DNA of 64,000 nt from Rivibacter subsaxonicus (GCF_004217215.1 NZ_SHKP01000005.1:129501-193500); one strand, 5' to 3'. Shown: positions 21,583 through 31,043, counted from the first letter of the stretch. Program-made: numbers and translations. The notes: a model not told the origin generated them from the sequence alone.

Positions 21583-23186
21583 TCGTGCACCTTGCCCCAC
21601 TCGGCCTCGAAGCTGTGGACCAGGCTCTGGGTCGAGAGGCGGTTCGGCTCGGCCTCGACGCGCGCCATGTCGGGCGGAAAGTCGAACAGCGCCGGCAGCC
21701 CGTGCGGCGTGAGGAAGCGCAGGCCTTGCGGCCAGTGCGGACGCGCCTGCAGCGCCGCCACGTCGAGTGGCCGGCGGCTGGCGATCACGAAGCCCCATTC
21801 GCCAAAGCTCGGCACATGGGCGTGATAGGCGCTGCTGTCGAAGCCCACCGCTTCGAGCGTGGCGGCGATGGTCCAGAAGCTCTTGCGCGCCACCAGCGGC
21901 GAGGTGCTCTGCACCACCGCATAGCCCGCGGCGCCGAGGTGGCGATCGACCAGCGCGTAGAAGCTGGTGCTGTAGAGCTTGCCGATCGCGAAGCTGCTGG
22001 GGTCGGGAAAGTCGATCACGATGACGTCGAAGCCGGCGTCGGCCGGCTGCCGCTCGAGCCAGCCGAAGGCGTCCTCGTTGACGATCTTCAGCTTGGGCGA
22101 GCTCAGCGCGCCGCTGTTGAGCCCGCTCAGCAGCGGGTCGCCGGCGAACAGCTCGGTCATGGCCGGATCGAGCTCGACCAGGGTGACGCTCTCCACCGTG
22201 GGGTGCCTCAGCACCTCGCGCACCGCCATGCCGTCGCCGCCGCCGAGCACCAGCACCCGCTTCGGCGCGCCGTGGGCCAGCATCGCCGGGTGCACCAGGG
22301 CCTCGTGATAGCGGTACTCGTCGCGCGAGTTGAACTGCAGGTTGCCGTTGAGGAACAGCCGCACCCCGCCATTCGACGCCGTGACCACCACCCGCTGGTA
22401 GGGCGACTGGCGCGCGAAGACGATGTGCTCGCCGTAGAAGCGGTCCTCGGCCCAGCGGCTCAGCGCGTCGGCGCCGAGCCAGGCGCCGACCAGCGCCGCC
22501 AGCACCAGCGCGCAGGCCAGCACATGGGCGCGCCAGGCGCGCAGCTCGGCGCGGAACAGCCACAGCGACCAGACCGCGACCAGCGCGTTGAGCAGGCCGA
22601 ACATCACCGCGGTGCGCGTCAGCCCGAGGTGCGGCACCAGCAGCAGCGGGAAGGCGATCGAGACCGCGAGCGCGCCGAGGTAGTCGAAGGTCAGCACCTG
22701 CGCGACCAGGTCCTTGAGCGCGTAGCGCTCGCTGAAGTGGCGCTTGAGGATGCGCATCACGAGCGGGATCTCGAGGCCGACCAGGATGCCCACCACCAGC
22801 ACCAGCGCGTAGAGCGCGACGCGAAACGGCAGCACCGATCCGGCCGGCAGCGAGCCGTGCACCACGAACAGCAGTGCCGGCATGAAGCCGCCGGCCAGCG
22901 CCACCAGCAGCTCGATGCGCACGAAGTGCGCCACCAGCTGACGCTCGATGAAGCGGCTGAGCCAGGCGCCGATGCCCATCGCGAACAGGTAGGTGCCGAT
23001 CACGGTGCTGAACTGCAGCACCGAGTCGCCGAGCAGGTAGCTCGCCAGCGCGCCGGCCACCAGCTCGTAGACCAGGCCGCAGGCGGCGACCACGAACACC
23101 GAGACCAGCAGCGCCAGCTCGGCCGGGCGGATGCGCGGCAGCGCGGCGGGCAGGGTCGGCGGCAGGGGCGGAATCACGGCGCTCAT
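21579..23186 (-). CDS. speE: Membrane-fused spermidine synthase-like aminopropyltransferase
   Basis: 535 residues. Residues 1-250 hold about seven membrane helices; residues 260-500 are a spermidine-synthase fold with FLNGNLQFNSRDEYRYHE (substrate loop), VLVLGGGDGMAVRE (nucleotide/dcSAM site) and the catalytic-type VIVIDFPDPSS. The family transfers aminopropyl groups from decarboxylated SAM to polyamines. This long membrane-fused class is often linked to SAM decarboxylase, DUF350 and DUF4178 genes, all found in this window. It is coupled to the downstream FAD lipoprotein gene. Confidence 0.9.
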   Translation of the reverse strand: MSAVIPPLPPTLPAALPRIRPAELALLVSVFVVAACGLVYELVAGALASYLLGDSVLQFSTVIGTYLFAMGIGAWLSRFIERQLVAHFVRIELLVALAGGFMPALLFVVHGSLPAGSVLPFRVALYALVLVVGILVGLEIPLVMRILKRHFSERYALKDLVAQVLTFDYLGALAVSIAFPLLLVPHLGLTRTAVMFGLLNALVAVWSLWLFRAELRAWRAHVLACALVLAALVGAWLGADALSRWAEDRFYGEHIVFARQSPYQRVVVTASNGGVRLFLNGNLQFNSRDEYRYHEALVHPAMLAHGAPKRVLVLGGGDGMAVREVLRHPTVESVTLVELDPAMTELFAGDPLLSGLNSGALSSPKLKIVNEDAFGWLERQPADAGFDVIVIDFPDPSSFAIGKLYSTSFYALVDRHLGAAGYAVVQSTSPLVARKSFWTIAATLEAVGFDSSAYHAHVPSFGEWGFVIASRRPLDVAALQARPHWPQGLRFLTPHGLPALFDFPPDMARVEAEPNRLSTQSLVHSFEAEWGKVHD

Positions 23187-23318
23187 GACCGAATCATCGG
23201 CGATCGGCGCGCCACCCGAGCCGGGTTGAACCTAGCAGGAACCCGGCGACGCGTGGGCTCGCTTCACCTGTAGGCTGTTCGGCACCGGCGGTCTCGGCCG
23301 CGCTTCGGAGGGCATGCG

Positions 23319-24842
23319 ATGCGAAACCGCTTCACGGGCATCCTGTTCGGCATGGTCTTCTGTTTCGCTGGCGGTGCGACGCTGGCGGCAGCTCCCGCTG
23401 CACCAGCCGCGACCGCGGCCTCGGCGCCGGCCAAGCCACCGTCCGCGGCCACCACCACCAAGACGCTGGAGCTCGCCAACAAGCCCTGGACCGGGGACTT
23501 CGAGCAGATGCTCGAGCGCCGCATGATCCGCGTGCTGGTGCCCTTCAGCCGCTCGCTGTACTACGTCGACCGCGGCCACGAGCGCGGCCTCACGGCCGAG
23601 CTGGTGCGCGACTTCGAGCGCTGGGTCAACAAGACCTACAAGGATCGCCTCGACGAGCGGCCGCTGACGGTCTACCTGATCCCGACCACGCGCGACAAGC
23701 TGATCAGCGGCGTGGCCAGCGGCCTTGGCGACATTGCCGCCGGCAACATCACGGTGACCGAGGCGCGTGACAAGGTCGTCGACTTCGCCGCCCCGGCCGA
23801 CGCCAGCGATGTCAACGAGATCATCGCCACCGGCCCCGGCGCGCCGGCCATCGCCTCGCTCGACGATCTCGCCGGCAAGACCGTGCACGCGCGGCCGTCG
23901 ACCAGCTACTACGAGAGCCTGCTGGCGCTCAACACGCGGCTGGTGGCGGCCGGCAAACCGCGCGTCGTGATCGTGCCGCTGCCCGATGCGCTGGAGGACG
24001 AGGACAAGCTGGAGATGCTCAACGTCGGCCTGCTGCAGATCGTCGTCATCGATGACTGGAAGGGGCGCCTCTGGGCCCAGACGCTGCCCAAGATCAAGCT
24101 GCACGAGAGCCTGGTGCTGCGCGACGGTGGCCGCGTCGGCTGGGCCCACCGCTCCAACAGTCCGCAGCTGGCGGCCGCGCTCGACCAGTTCTACACCGGC
24201 CAGGTCAAGAAGCAGGGCGTCATCGACTACCGCCTGGCCCAGCTCAACAAGCGCGTCAAGCAGCTGCGCAACAACGCCGGCGCCGAAGAGATCAAGCGCT
24301 TGGAGCAGACGATCGAGCTGTTCCGCAAGTACGGCGACAAGTACGGTTTCGACCCGATCATGCTGGCCGCGCAGGGCTACCAGGAGTCGCAGCTGCGCCA
24401 GGACGCCAAGAGCCATGTCGGCGCGATCGGCGTGATGCAGATCATGCCGGCCACCGGCAAGGAGCTCGCCGTCGGCAACATCGCCCAGATCGAGCCCAAC
24501 ATCCACGGTGGTACCAAGTACATGGACCAGCTGATGACGCGCTACTTCAAGGATGCCGACTTCAAGGGCAACAACCGTTCGCTGTTCGCCTTTGCCGCCT
24601 ACAACGCCGGCCCCGGCAACATCGCCAAGATGCGCAAGCTCGCGGCCGAGCGTGGGCTCGATCCGGACAAGTGGTTCAACAACGTGGAGATCGTCACCGC
24701 CGAGAAGATCGGCATCGAGACCACGACCTACGTGCGCAACATCTTCAAGTACTACACCAGCTACAAGCTGCTGCTCGACGCGCGCGCGGAGCAGCGCCGG
24801 GCACTGGAGGCGGTGCAGGGGGCGTCGGCGCCCAAGCGCTGA
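23319..24842 (+). CDS. mltF: MltF-like lytic transglycosylase with solute-binding domain
   Basis: 507 residues. Signal peptide about 1-25 (LFGMVFCFAGGATLAAA). Residues 60-300 form a family-3 solute-binding domain; residues 340-460 form an SLT lysozyme-like domain with catalytic E356 in GYQESQL, then GVMQIMPATG and FAAYNAGPGNI. MltF-type enzymes cleave peptidoglycan to 1,6-anhydro-muropeptides and the binding domain tunes activity with peptide or sugar ligands. No lipobox is seen, so it is probably periplasmic. It is divergent from the spermidine-synthase gene. Confidence 0.92.
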   Translation: MRNRFTGILFGMVFCFAGGATLAAAPAAPAATAASAPAKPPSAATTTKTLELANKPWTGDFEQMLERRMIRVLVPFSRSLYYVDRGHERGLTAELVRDFERWVNKTYKDRLDERPLTVYLIPTTRDKLISGVASGLGDIAAGNITVTEARDKVVDFAAPADASDVNEIIATGPGAPAIASLDDLAGKTVHARPSTSYYESLLALNTRLVAAGKPRVVIVPLPDALEDEDKLEMLNVGLLQIVVIDDWKGRLWAQTLPKIKLHESLVLRDGGRVGWAHRSNSPQLAAALDQFYTGQVKKQGVIDYRLAQLNKRVKQLRNNAGAEEIKRLEQTIELFRKYGDKYGFDPIMLAAQGYQESQLRQDAKSHVGAIGVMQIMPATGKELAVGNIAQIEPNIHGGTKYMDQLMTRYFKDADFKGNNRSLFAFAAYNAGPGNIAKMRKLAAERGLDPDKWFNNVEIVTAEKIGIETTTYVRNIFKYYTSYKLLLDARAEQRRALEAVQGASAPKR

Positions 24843-24993
24843 GGAGAGGGGCTTCGCGACGGGCCGAGGACCGCGGCGCCGAGGCCGACGGCTCGGCCTT
24901 GGACTGCACGAGGGACCGGAGCTTTGCGACGGGCATGATCCGGGCCGTGCGCCGATCCGCCGGTCGGCGCGAACTCGCTCAAAGGGAGATCCG

Positions 24994-26055
24994 ATGCCGC
25001 TCTGGACCTGGGCCTTTCCGGCCGCCGCAGCAGCCCTGCTGGGTGCTGCGCTGGCGCTGCCGCTCGGCACGCTGCTGGTCAGCGCCTGCGTGGTGGCGCT
25101 GATGGGCGCCGTGTTCGCGGCGGTGCATCACGCCGAGGTCGTGGCGCACCGCGTCGGCGAGCCCTACGGAACGCTGGTGCTGGCAGTCGCGGTGACGGTG
25201 ATCGAGGTCGCGCTGATCCTGTCCGTGATGGTGGCCGGCGGCCCCGAGAAGGCGGGCCTCGCGCGCGACACCATCTTTGCGGCGGTGATGATCATCGTCA
25301 ACGGCGTGGTCGGCGTCTGCGTGCTGCTCGGCGCGCTGGCGCACCGCGAACAGTCGTTTCGCATCGAGGGCGCCGGCCCGGCGCTGGCGGCGCTGGTCAC
25401 GCTGGCGACGCTGACGCTGGTGCTGCCGAACTTCACGACCAGTTCGGCCAGCGGCACCTTCGCCGAGTCGCAGCTGCTGTTCGCCGCGGTGGTCTCGTTC
25501 GTGATGTGGGCGCTCTACGTCTTCGTGCAGACGGTGCGCCACCGCGACTACTTCCTGCCCGCTGTCGACGACGTCGACGCCCACGCCGCGCCACCGACCA
25601 ACGCGATGGCCTGGGCCAGCTTCGGCTTGCTGATGGTCTCGCTGGTCGGCGTGGTCGGCCTGGCCAAGATCCTCTCGCCCAGCATCGAGACCGCCCTCGA
25701 GGTGGTGCACGCGCCGAAGGCGGTGATCGGCATCGTGATCGCGGCGCTGGTGCTGCTGCCGGAGACCTGGGCCGCGATCCGCCAGGCGCGCGCCGATCGC
25801 CTGCAGATCAGCATGAACCTGGCGCTGGGCTCGGCGCTGGCCAGCATCGGGCTGACGATTCCGGTGGTTGCGATCGCCGCGGTCTGGCTCGACCTGCCGC
25901 TGGTGCTGGGCCTGGCGCCGACCGAGATCGTGCTGCTGGCGCTGAGCTTCCTGGTCGGCAGCATCACGCTGGCCAGCGGCCGCACGACGCTGATGCAGGG
26001 CGCGGTGCACCTCGTCATCTTCGCGGTCTTCGTGTTCCTGGCGTTCGTGCCGTAG
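24994..26055 (+). CDS. chaA: Calcium/proton antiporter, CaCA family (ChaA-like)
   Basis: 353 residues from an ATG preceded by AGGGAGAT. Eleven or so membrane helices are seen, with the two inverted alpha-repeat motifs of cation/H+ exchangers: VAVTVIEVALILS...GGP (alpha-1, acidic E) and LLPETWAAIRQARADRLQISMNLALGSALASIG (alpha-2). The family expels Ca2+ (or Na+/K+) in exchange for protons. It is convergent with the DUF350 gene. Ion specificity cannot be read from the sequence. Confidence 0.88.
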   Translation: MPLWTWAFPAAAAALLGAALALPLGTLLVSACVVALMGAVFAAVHHAEVVAHRVGEPYGTLVLAVAVTVIEVALILSVMVAGGPEKAGLARDTIFAAVMIIVNGVVGVCVLLGALAHREQSFRIEGAGPALAALVTLATLTLVLPNFTTSSASGTFAESQLLFAAVVSFVMWALYVFVQTVRHRDYFLPAVDDVDAHAAPPTNAMAWASFGLLMVSLVGVVGLAKILSPSIETALEVVHAPKAVIGIVIAALVLLPETWAAIRQARADRLQISMNLALGSALASIGLTIPVVAIAAVWLDLPLVLGLAPTEIVLLALSFLVGSITLASGRTTLMQGAVHLVIFAVFVFLAFVP

Positions 26056-26083
26056 CGGGCATCGCTGCGCCGGGGCGGCGGCC

Positions 26084-26311
26084 TCAGCCGCCGTGCATCG
26101 CCGCCGCGATGATGATCGAGATGCCCAGGCACATCGCGCCGACCACGATCGCCAGCGCCAGGTTCTTCTTCTCGACGATCTCGCCCCACAGGTCGTAGGG
26201 GGTGAGCTTGTCGATGATCACGAAGCAGAGCCAGAAGACGGCGACGCCGACCAGCGCGAACGCGACCGAGCCGACGAAGACCCCGGGCCGCAGCCATTCG
26301 ATTCCCATCAT
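26084..26311 (-). CDS. DUF350 small membrane protein
   Basis: 75 residues from ATG 26311, with AAGGAG eleven or so bases upstream. Two membrane helices (12-32 and 50-72) flank DKLTPYDLWGEIVEKKNLALAIV, the DUF350 signature (E. coli YjfL-like). It is the last gene of an SPFH-DUF4178-DUF350 operon, 39 bp after DUF4178. Function is unknown; linkage to spermidine synthase genes is recurrent in bacteria. Confidence 0.9.
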   Translation of the reverse strand: MMGIEWLRPGVFVGSVAFALVGVAVFWLCFVIIDKLTPYDLWGEIVEKKNLALAIVVGAMCLGISIIIAAAMHGG

Positions 26312-26350
26312 GGTCGTTCTCTCCTTCTAGGGTTCATTGGGAGGATGCGC

Positions 26351-27994
26351 CTACTTGTGGCCACCGCTGCCGCTGCTGTAGCCACCGTAGGCGCCACCAT
26401 AGCCACCGCCATAGCCACCGGCGTTGCGCGCGCACTGCTGGTACTCGGTGCTCGACTCGCCGTAGGTGCGCCTGAGTTCGGAGCAGTCATCGCGGCCGCA
26501 GCGGACCATCGAGAACATCAGCGCGATGAACAGAAAGCCGAAGAACATGAAGGCCAGGCCGCGCCCCTGGCGGCCCGCAGTCGGCTGCACGTCTCGCGCA
26601 AAGGCGGGTTGCGCGGACAGGCCGAAGGCCGCGCGCACCGCGTCGGCGCCCAGGGTCTGGCCGGCCGACCAGACCACCTCCTCGCCGGCCTCGCTGCGGG
26701 TCTGCTCGCGGTTGAGGCGGCGATTGGCGGTACTGCCGGTCGCGCCGGCGTAGTCGGTGTTGTCCGTCGTCGCGCCGCGCTCGAGCTTCCAGTAGAACTC
26801 GCCGAGCACGTAGCTGATCTGGCCGCGGTAGCGCTCGCGCTCGCGGTACTCGATGCCGCGCCATTGCACGCCGCGGCCGCTCGGCGTCGGCGCGCCGCTG
26901 ATCGTGCGCACCCAACTCCAGCCGTCCTCGGCATCGACGAGGAAGGCGAAGCCGGCCGTCGCGTTGTAGAGCAGGTACTCGCGCCAGAAGAACTGCTCGC
27001 CGTCGTCACCCGGGCCGGGCACGGTGTGGCGCTCGACGTAGCCGACCACCTGCCAGGGCAGCGGGTCGCCGCCCCCGCCGTCGTGGATCGCCAGCGTGCC
27101 GGTGGCGCCGAGCGGCACCAGCGGCTCGGCGCCGCCGATGCCCGGCGTGTCCTGGCCATAGTGGTTGCGGTTGAGCTGCGCGATGTCGGCGCCCGCGCCT
27201 TGCGACACATCGACCACCGCCTTGCACTGGTGGCAGACGATCGAGCGCGTGCTGTCGAGCTTGACCTCGAGCGGCGCGCCGCAGCTCGGGCAGTCGAAGG
27301 CGCGGCCCTGGAGCGTCTTCTCGGCCGCGCCCTCGCGCAGCCCGCGCAGCGAGAGCTCGGCAAAGCTCACCGCCTGGCCGATCGACCAGCCCGGCCGCGC
27401 CGGGTCCATGTACTCGAGCGTCGCCACCTCGCCCTGCGCGTTGCGCAGGTCGGCGACGACGAAGCCGCCGGCCGGCGCGGCCAGGCGCGGCAGTTCGCCC
27501 TCGGCGGCGGCCAGCCGGGCGACCACGACCGAGGCCACTTCCCAGGCCCGGCCGCCGACCAGCACCCTGTTGCCGACTCGCAGCGCGGCGGCCTCGGGCG
27601 CCGCTTCGCTCAGCGCGGCATCGAAAGAGAAGGCGTAGGCGCCGTTGTCCTCGCTCAGCCAGGCGCTGCGCGGCTCCTCTGCGGACGGGGCGTCGAACAG
27701 CGCATGCCACGCATTCCACGCCGCGTCGGCGCTGCGGTACTGCAGCCGGCCGACCAGCGTGAACGCCAGGCCGCGATGCTTGCCGCTGACGCCGAGCTGC
27801 AGCGGCGAGTGATCGTCGAACAGCTCCGCGCTCTGGCCGATGCGGCGCAGTGCCTCGCCCTCGCGCAGCAGCGTGCTCTTGCAGAAGCCGCAGACGGCCG
27901 CGCTCGACGCGGCCGAGCGGAACTCGACCGGCGCGCCGCAGTTGGGGCACGCAGAGCGCCAGGCGCGCTGCGGCGTGGGTGGCGTGGAGGCCAA
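26351..27994 (-). CDS. DUF4178 protein with two zinc ribbons and Gly/Tyr-rich tail
   Basis: 547 residues. An N-terminal zinc ribbon (CPNCGAP...CGFC, residues 16-38) leads a DUF4178 domain; a second ribbon (CPSCGAPL...CHQC, about 235-260) leads another DUF4178-like domain. A membrane helix lies at about 490-505 (GLAFMFFGFLFIALMFSMV), and the last 25 residues are GGYGGGYGG-type repeats. The family is uncharacterised but is repeatedly found with DUF350, SPFH and polyamine-synthesis genes, as here. It lies 43 bp after the SPFH gene. Confidence 0.88.
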   Translation of the reverse strand: MASTPPTPQRAWRSACPNCGAPVEFRSAASSAAVCGFCKSTLLREGEALRRIGQSAELFDDHSPLQLGVSGKHRGLAFTLVGRLQYRSADAAWNAWHALFDAPSAEEPRSAWLSEDNGAYAFSFDAALSEAAPEAAALRVGNRVLVGGRAWEVASVVVARLAAAEGELPRLAAPAGGFVVADLRNAQGEVATLEYMDPARPGWSIGQAVSFAELSLRGLREGAAEKTLQGRAFDCPSCGAPLEVKLDSTRSIVCHQCKAVVDVSQGAGADIAQLNRNHYGQDTPGIGGAEPLVPLGATGTLAIHDGGGGDPLPWQVVGYVERHTVPGPGDDGEQFFWREYLLYNATAGFAFLVDAEDGWSWVRTISGAPTPSGRGVQWRGIEYRERERYRGQISYVLGEFYWKLERGATTDNTDYAGATGSTANRRLNREQTRSEAGEEVVWSAGQTLGADAVRAAFGLSAQPAFARDVQPTAGRQGRGLAFMFFGFLFIALMFSMVRCGRDDCSELRRTYGESSTEYQQCARNAGGYGGGYGGAYGGYSSGSGGHK

Positions 27995-28037
27995 GCGGGA
28001 GTCGGGACTCAGTCGCTATCGACGCGCGCGCTCGTGC

Positions 28038-29093
28038 TCAGACGAGCTTCTTGAGCAACTCTGCCTTCTTGGCGCCGAACTCCTCCTCGGTCAGCAGGCC
28101 CTTGGTCTTGAGTTCGCCGAGCTTCTCGATCGTCGCCATCACCTGCTCGGGCGAGAGCGTCGCGGCCGCCGCAGCGGCGGCCTGCGCCGCGGCCGCGGCA
28201 CCTCCGCCCTGCAGCCCCTGCTGCAGTTGCTGCGCCATCATCTGGCCCATCGCGACGCCGGCGCCGAGGCCGATCGCATCGCCGGCCACGCCGCCACCGC
28301 CACCCCCGCCGCCGACACCTTCGGCCAGCTTCGGGATCGCCTGCGCCGTCTGGTACTGCATGAACTTGCCCATGTCGTTGCCGACCATGCCCATGCCGAT
28401 CTTCTGGTCGAGCACCTTCTGCAGGTCCTCGGGCAGCGAGACGTTCTGCACCGTCACGCCCTCGAGCTTGAGGCCGAGCGCCTCGAAGGCCGGCGCGGTG
28501 ACCTGCTGCAGCTGCTGCGCGAACTCGACCTGATTGGCCGCGAGGTCGAGGAAGGCGACCTCGCTGGACGCGACCGCGTCGCTGATGTGCTGCAGCATCA
28601 GCGCGCGCAGCTGGCCGTCGAGCTCGGCCGCGGTGTAGGCCTCGCGCGTGCCCGAGATCTCGGTGTGGAAGCGCTTGGGATCGGCCACGCGGTAGGCGAA
28701 GTTGCCGAAGGCGCGCAGCCGCACCGCGCCGAAGTCCTTGTCGCGGATCGTCACCGGCTGGCTTGTGCCCCAACGCTGGTCGACCTGCTGGCGGGTACTG
28801 AAGAAGTAGACGTCGCTCTTGAAGGGGCTGGCGAAGAGCTTGTCCCAGTTCTTCAGGTTGGTCAGCAGCGGCAGCGTCTGCGTCGTCAGCTTGTGCAGGC
28901 CGGGTCCGAAGACATCGGCGACCTGGCCCTCGTTGACGAAGACCGCCATCTGCGACTCGCGCACCGTGAGCATCGCGCCGTTCTGGATTTCGCGATCCTG
29001 CATCGGGTAGCGCCAGGCGAGCAGGCCGTCGCCGGGCTCGGTCCACTCGATGACGTCGATGAACTGCTTCTTGATGAAATCCATCAGGGCCAT
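28038..29093 (-). CDS. SPFH-domain protein with SHOCT tail ('virion core protein'-like)
   Basis: 351 residues from MALMDFIKKQ, with GGAG upstream. The N-terminal SPFH/band-7-like fold spans about 20-240 (DVIEWTEPGDGLLAWRYP...). A glycine-rich linker (GGGGGGGG, about 265-280) and an Ala/Gln-rich stretch precede a C-terminal SHOCT motif (LGELKTKGLLTEEEFGAKK). Such proteins form membrane-edge or oligomeric scaffolds. It is the first gene of the SPFH-DUF4178-DUF350 operon and is divergent from the UbiH-like gene. Confidence 0.88.
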   Translation of the reverse strand: MALMDFIKKQFIDVIEWTEPGDGLLAWRYPMQDREIQNGAMLTVRESQMAVFVNEGQVADVFGPGLHKLTTQTLPLLTNLKNWDKLFASPFKSDVYFFSTRQQVDQRWGTSQPVTIRDKDFGAVRLRAFGNFAYRVADPKRFHTEISGTREAYTAAELDGQLRALMLQHISDAVASSEVAFLDLAANQVEFAQQLQQVTAPAFEALGLKLEGVTVQNVSLPEDLQKVLDQKIGMGMVGNDMGKFMQYQTAQAIPKLAEGVGGGGGGGGVAGDAIGLGAGVAMGQMMAQQLQQGLQGGGAAAAAQAAAAAAATLSPEQVMATIEKLGELKTKGLLTEEEFGAKKAELLKKLV

Positions 29094-29177
29094 GACCAAG
29101 TCTCCACGTGGCGTCGCGCGAGGGCACGACAATGCGGGCGCATCATAGGCGGGGTCGAAGCTCCGCTGTTGCCTCCG

Positions 29178-30434
29178 ATGAACAACGCCCAGCACGCACT
29201 CGCTCACCATCCGCTCTCGATCGCCGTCGTCGGTGCCGGCCCGGTCGGGCTGGCGCTCGCGCTGCAGGCGGCACAGGCGCTGCCGCAGGCGCGCATCAGC
29301 GTCTTCGACGCGCGCCCGGCCGAGCAGGACGTGACGCGCGACGGCCGCACGCTCGCGCTCTCGCTCGGCAGCGTGCAGGTGCTCGAGCAACTCGGCGTCT
29401 GGGACGCGGCGATCGAGCCGCATGCGGCAGCGATCCGCGCGGTCCATGTGTCGCAGCAGCAGCCGGCGCTGGTGGCCGAGTTGCTGCCGGCCTGGCTGCG
29501 AGAACGCGCCATGGCCTCGGGCGAACCCGAGGTGCTGATCGAGGCCGCCGAAGTCGGCGTCGCGCAACTCGGCGCGGTGCTGCGCTACGGCACGCTGGTG
29601 GCGCCCTTGCAGGCCGCCTGGCTCGCCGCCGTCGAGCGCGAGCCGCAGCGGCTGGCGGCGCGCTTCGGCGTCAAGGTCGAGGCGCTGAAGAATGTCGCCG
29701 GCGGCGTCGAGGTCGACGCCGGCATCGCCGAGCTCTTCGACCTGGCCGTCGTGGCCGAAGGCGGCGTGTTCGCAGATCAGGCGCGCAAGGCCGTCACCCA
29801 CGACTACCGCCAGACCGCCTGGGTCGGCCAGTTGACGCTGGCGCGGCCGCTGGGTGGCCTCGCGGTCGAGCGCTTCACGCCGCAGGGGCCGGCCGCGTTG
29901 CTGCCGCTGGCGCCTTCGACCGACGGCCTGCATCGCGCCGCGCTGGTCTGGTGCGTGACCCGCGACGACGACCCGGTGCGCGCCCTCGACGACGTGCAAC
30001 GGCTAGCGCTGCTCAACACGATCTTTCCGCCGCGGGTGCCGGCCATCACCAGCCTCACCCGGCTCAAGGACTTCGCGCTCGGGCTCAACGCCGAGCGCAC
30101 GCTGGTCGATGGCCGCCAGGTCCGCATCGGCAACGCGGCGCAGACCCTGCACCCGGTCGCCGGCCAGGGCCTCAACCTCGGCCTGCGCGACGTGCACGCG
30201 CTGCTGATGGCGCTGCGCGATGCGAGTGACGTCGACGCCGCCCTGCGCCGCGTCGAGTGGCAGCGCGCGCCCGACCGCTGGAGCCTGATCGCCGCCACCG
30301 ACTTCCTCGCCCGCAGCTTCACCTGGAGCGCGCCGGGGCTGAGCACCGCACGCGGGCTGGGGCTGGCGGCGCTGCAGGCGCTGGGACCGGCGAAGCGCCT
30401 GGTGGCCAGGCGGATGATGTTCGGGGCGCGCTGA
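29178..30434 (+). CDS. UbiH/COQ6-family FAD-dependent monooxygenase
   Basis: 418 residues. FAD-binding GxGxxG motif VVGAGPVGLALALQAAQ at about 15-31, the second FAD motif VRIGNAAQTLHPVAGQGLNLG at about 315-335, and RDGRTLALSLGSVQVLEQLG in between, all typical of ubiquinone hydroxylases UbiH/UbiF/VisC. Ring hydroxylation in ubiquinone synthesis is the most likely job; which carbon cannot be told from sequence. It is divergent from the SPFH gene. Confidence 0.87.
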   Translation: MNNAQHALAHHPLSIAVVGAGPVGLALALQAAQALPQARISVFDARPAEQDVTRDGRTLALSLGSVQVLEQLGVWDAAIEPHAAAIRAVHVSQQQPALVAELLPAWLRERAMASGEPEVLIEAAEVGVAQLGAVLRYGTLVAPLQAAWLAAVEREPQRLAARFGVKVEALKNVAGGVEVDAGIAELFDLAVVAEGGVFADQARKAVTHDYRQTAWVGQLTLARPLGGLAVERFTPQGPAALLPLAPSTDGLHRAALVWCVTRDDDPVRALDDVQRLALLNTIFPPRVPAITSLTRLKDFALGLNAERTLVDGRQVRIGNAAQTLHPVAGQGLNLGLRDVHALLMALRDASDVDAALRRVEWQRAPDRWSLIAATDFLARSFTWSAPGLSTARGLGLAALQALGPAKRLVARRMMFGAR

Positions 30435-30493
30435 CCGGATCGACCCGCAGGCCTTCGTCCCGGCATCATCTCGTTGCCGATGGCTTGACCGAC

Positions 30494-30871
30494 CTATCGA
30501 TCTGCTGTCGGTCGGCCGGCAACATCGAGTGCCTGATGCTCGGGCGCCTTGTTCTGGCGCCACCAGGCCAGCATCGCGTCGAAGGAGCCGTTGAACTTCT
30601 TCTTCTTCAACTCCTCGGTGAGCCTGCTGCAGGCCGCCGCCGTTCCCATGTCGATCAACTGCTTGGTCGCGGCATGGTCACAGACCCAGAAGGCTCTTTC
30701 GAGCTCGGCATGCGTGCCAGCCGTCGCATGCACCGCCAACGCCTGAGGCGCCTGCTCTCGCGCCGAACTGCTGAAGCCAAGGCCACCCAGCACCGCTCCC
30801 ACGGTCAGCAGCACGGCGACATGGGTGGAGGTGGCGAGGCGGCGGTCGACTGAAACGAAATCCTGTGTCAT
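30494..30871 (-). CDS. Small exported or membrane-anchored protein, sigma-54 promoter upstream
   Basis: 125 residues; AAGGAG lies 7 bp before the ATG. A hydrophobic segment at about 17-35 (HVAVLLTVGAVLGGLGFSS) is an anchor or signal peptide; the rest is soluble and helical, with two cysteines (C64, C80) and a lysine run KKKKFNGSF. I do not recognise the family. It sits directly downstream of a sigma-54-dependent activator gene on the same strand, and a -24/-12 promoter lies 60-74 bp before its start, so it is a probable target of that regulator. Confidence 0.75.
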   Translation of the reverse strand: MTQDFVSVDRRLATSTHVAVLLTVGAVLGGLGFSSSAREQAPQALAVHATAGTHAELERAFWVCDHAATKQLIDMGTAAACSRLTEELKKKKFNGSFDAMLAWWRQNKAPEHQALDVAGRPTADR

Positions 30872-30930
30872 GGTGTTCTCCTTGGCTTGTGCCGGGGAGC
30901 GAAAGTTCCCGCTCGGCACAGGACCCAGGG

Positions 30931-30945
30931 GCATGCGGCGTGCCA
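30931..30945 (-). promoter_or_regulatory. sigma-54 (RpoN) -24/-12 promoter
   Basis: On the minus strand the sequence reads TGGCACGCCGCATGC. TGGCACG matches the -24 element fully and the GC dinucleotide has the exact consensus spacing; only the first T of the TTGC -12 element differs. It is followed by a roughly 50-bp leader and the small exported-protein gene. Confidence 0.75.
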
Positions 30946-31043
30946 GCCCGGCCCCTCGAAAAAGTCCCAATGAATCAAGAGCTTGCACATGGGAGCAGGC
31001 AGCACGCGCCGCCAAATGCGGCGGCGCCGTCAAGGGTGACGGC

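Noticed and set aside
19882-22563. Long minus-strand frame extending upstream of the FAD protein into the spermidine synthase gene
   Set aside because: Upstream part is compositional shadow; the TTG at 21582 with a twin-arginine/lipobox signal is the natural start.
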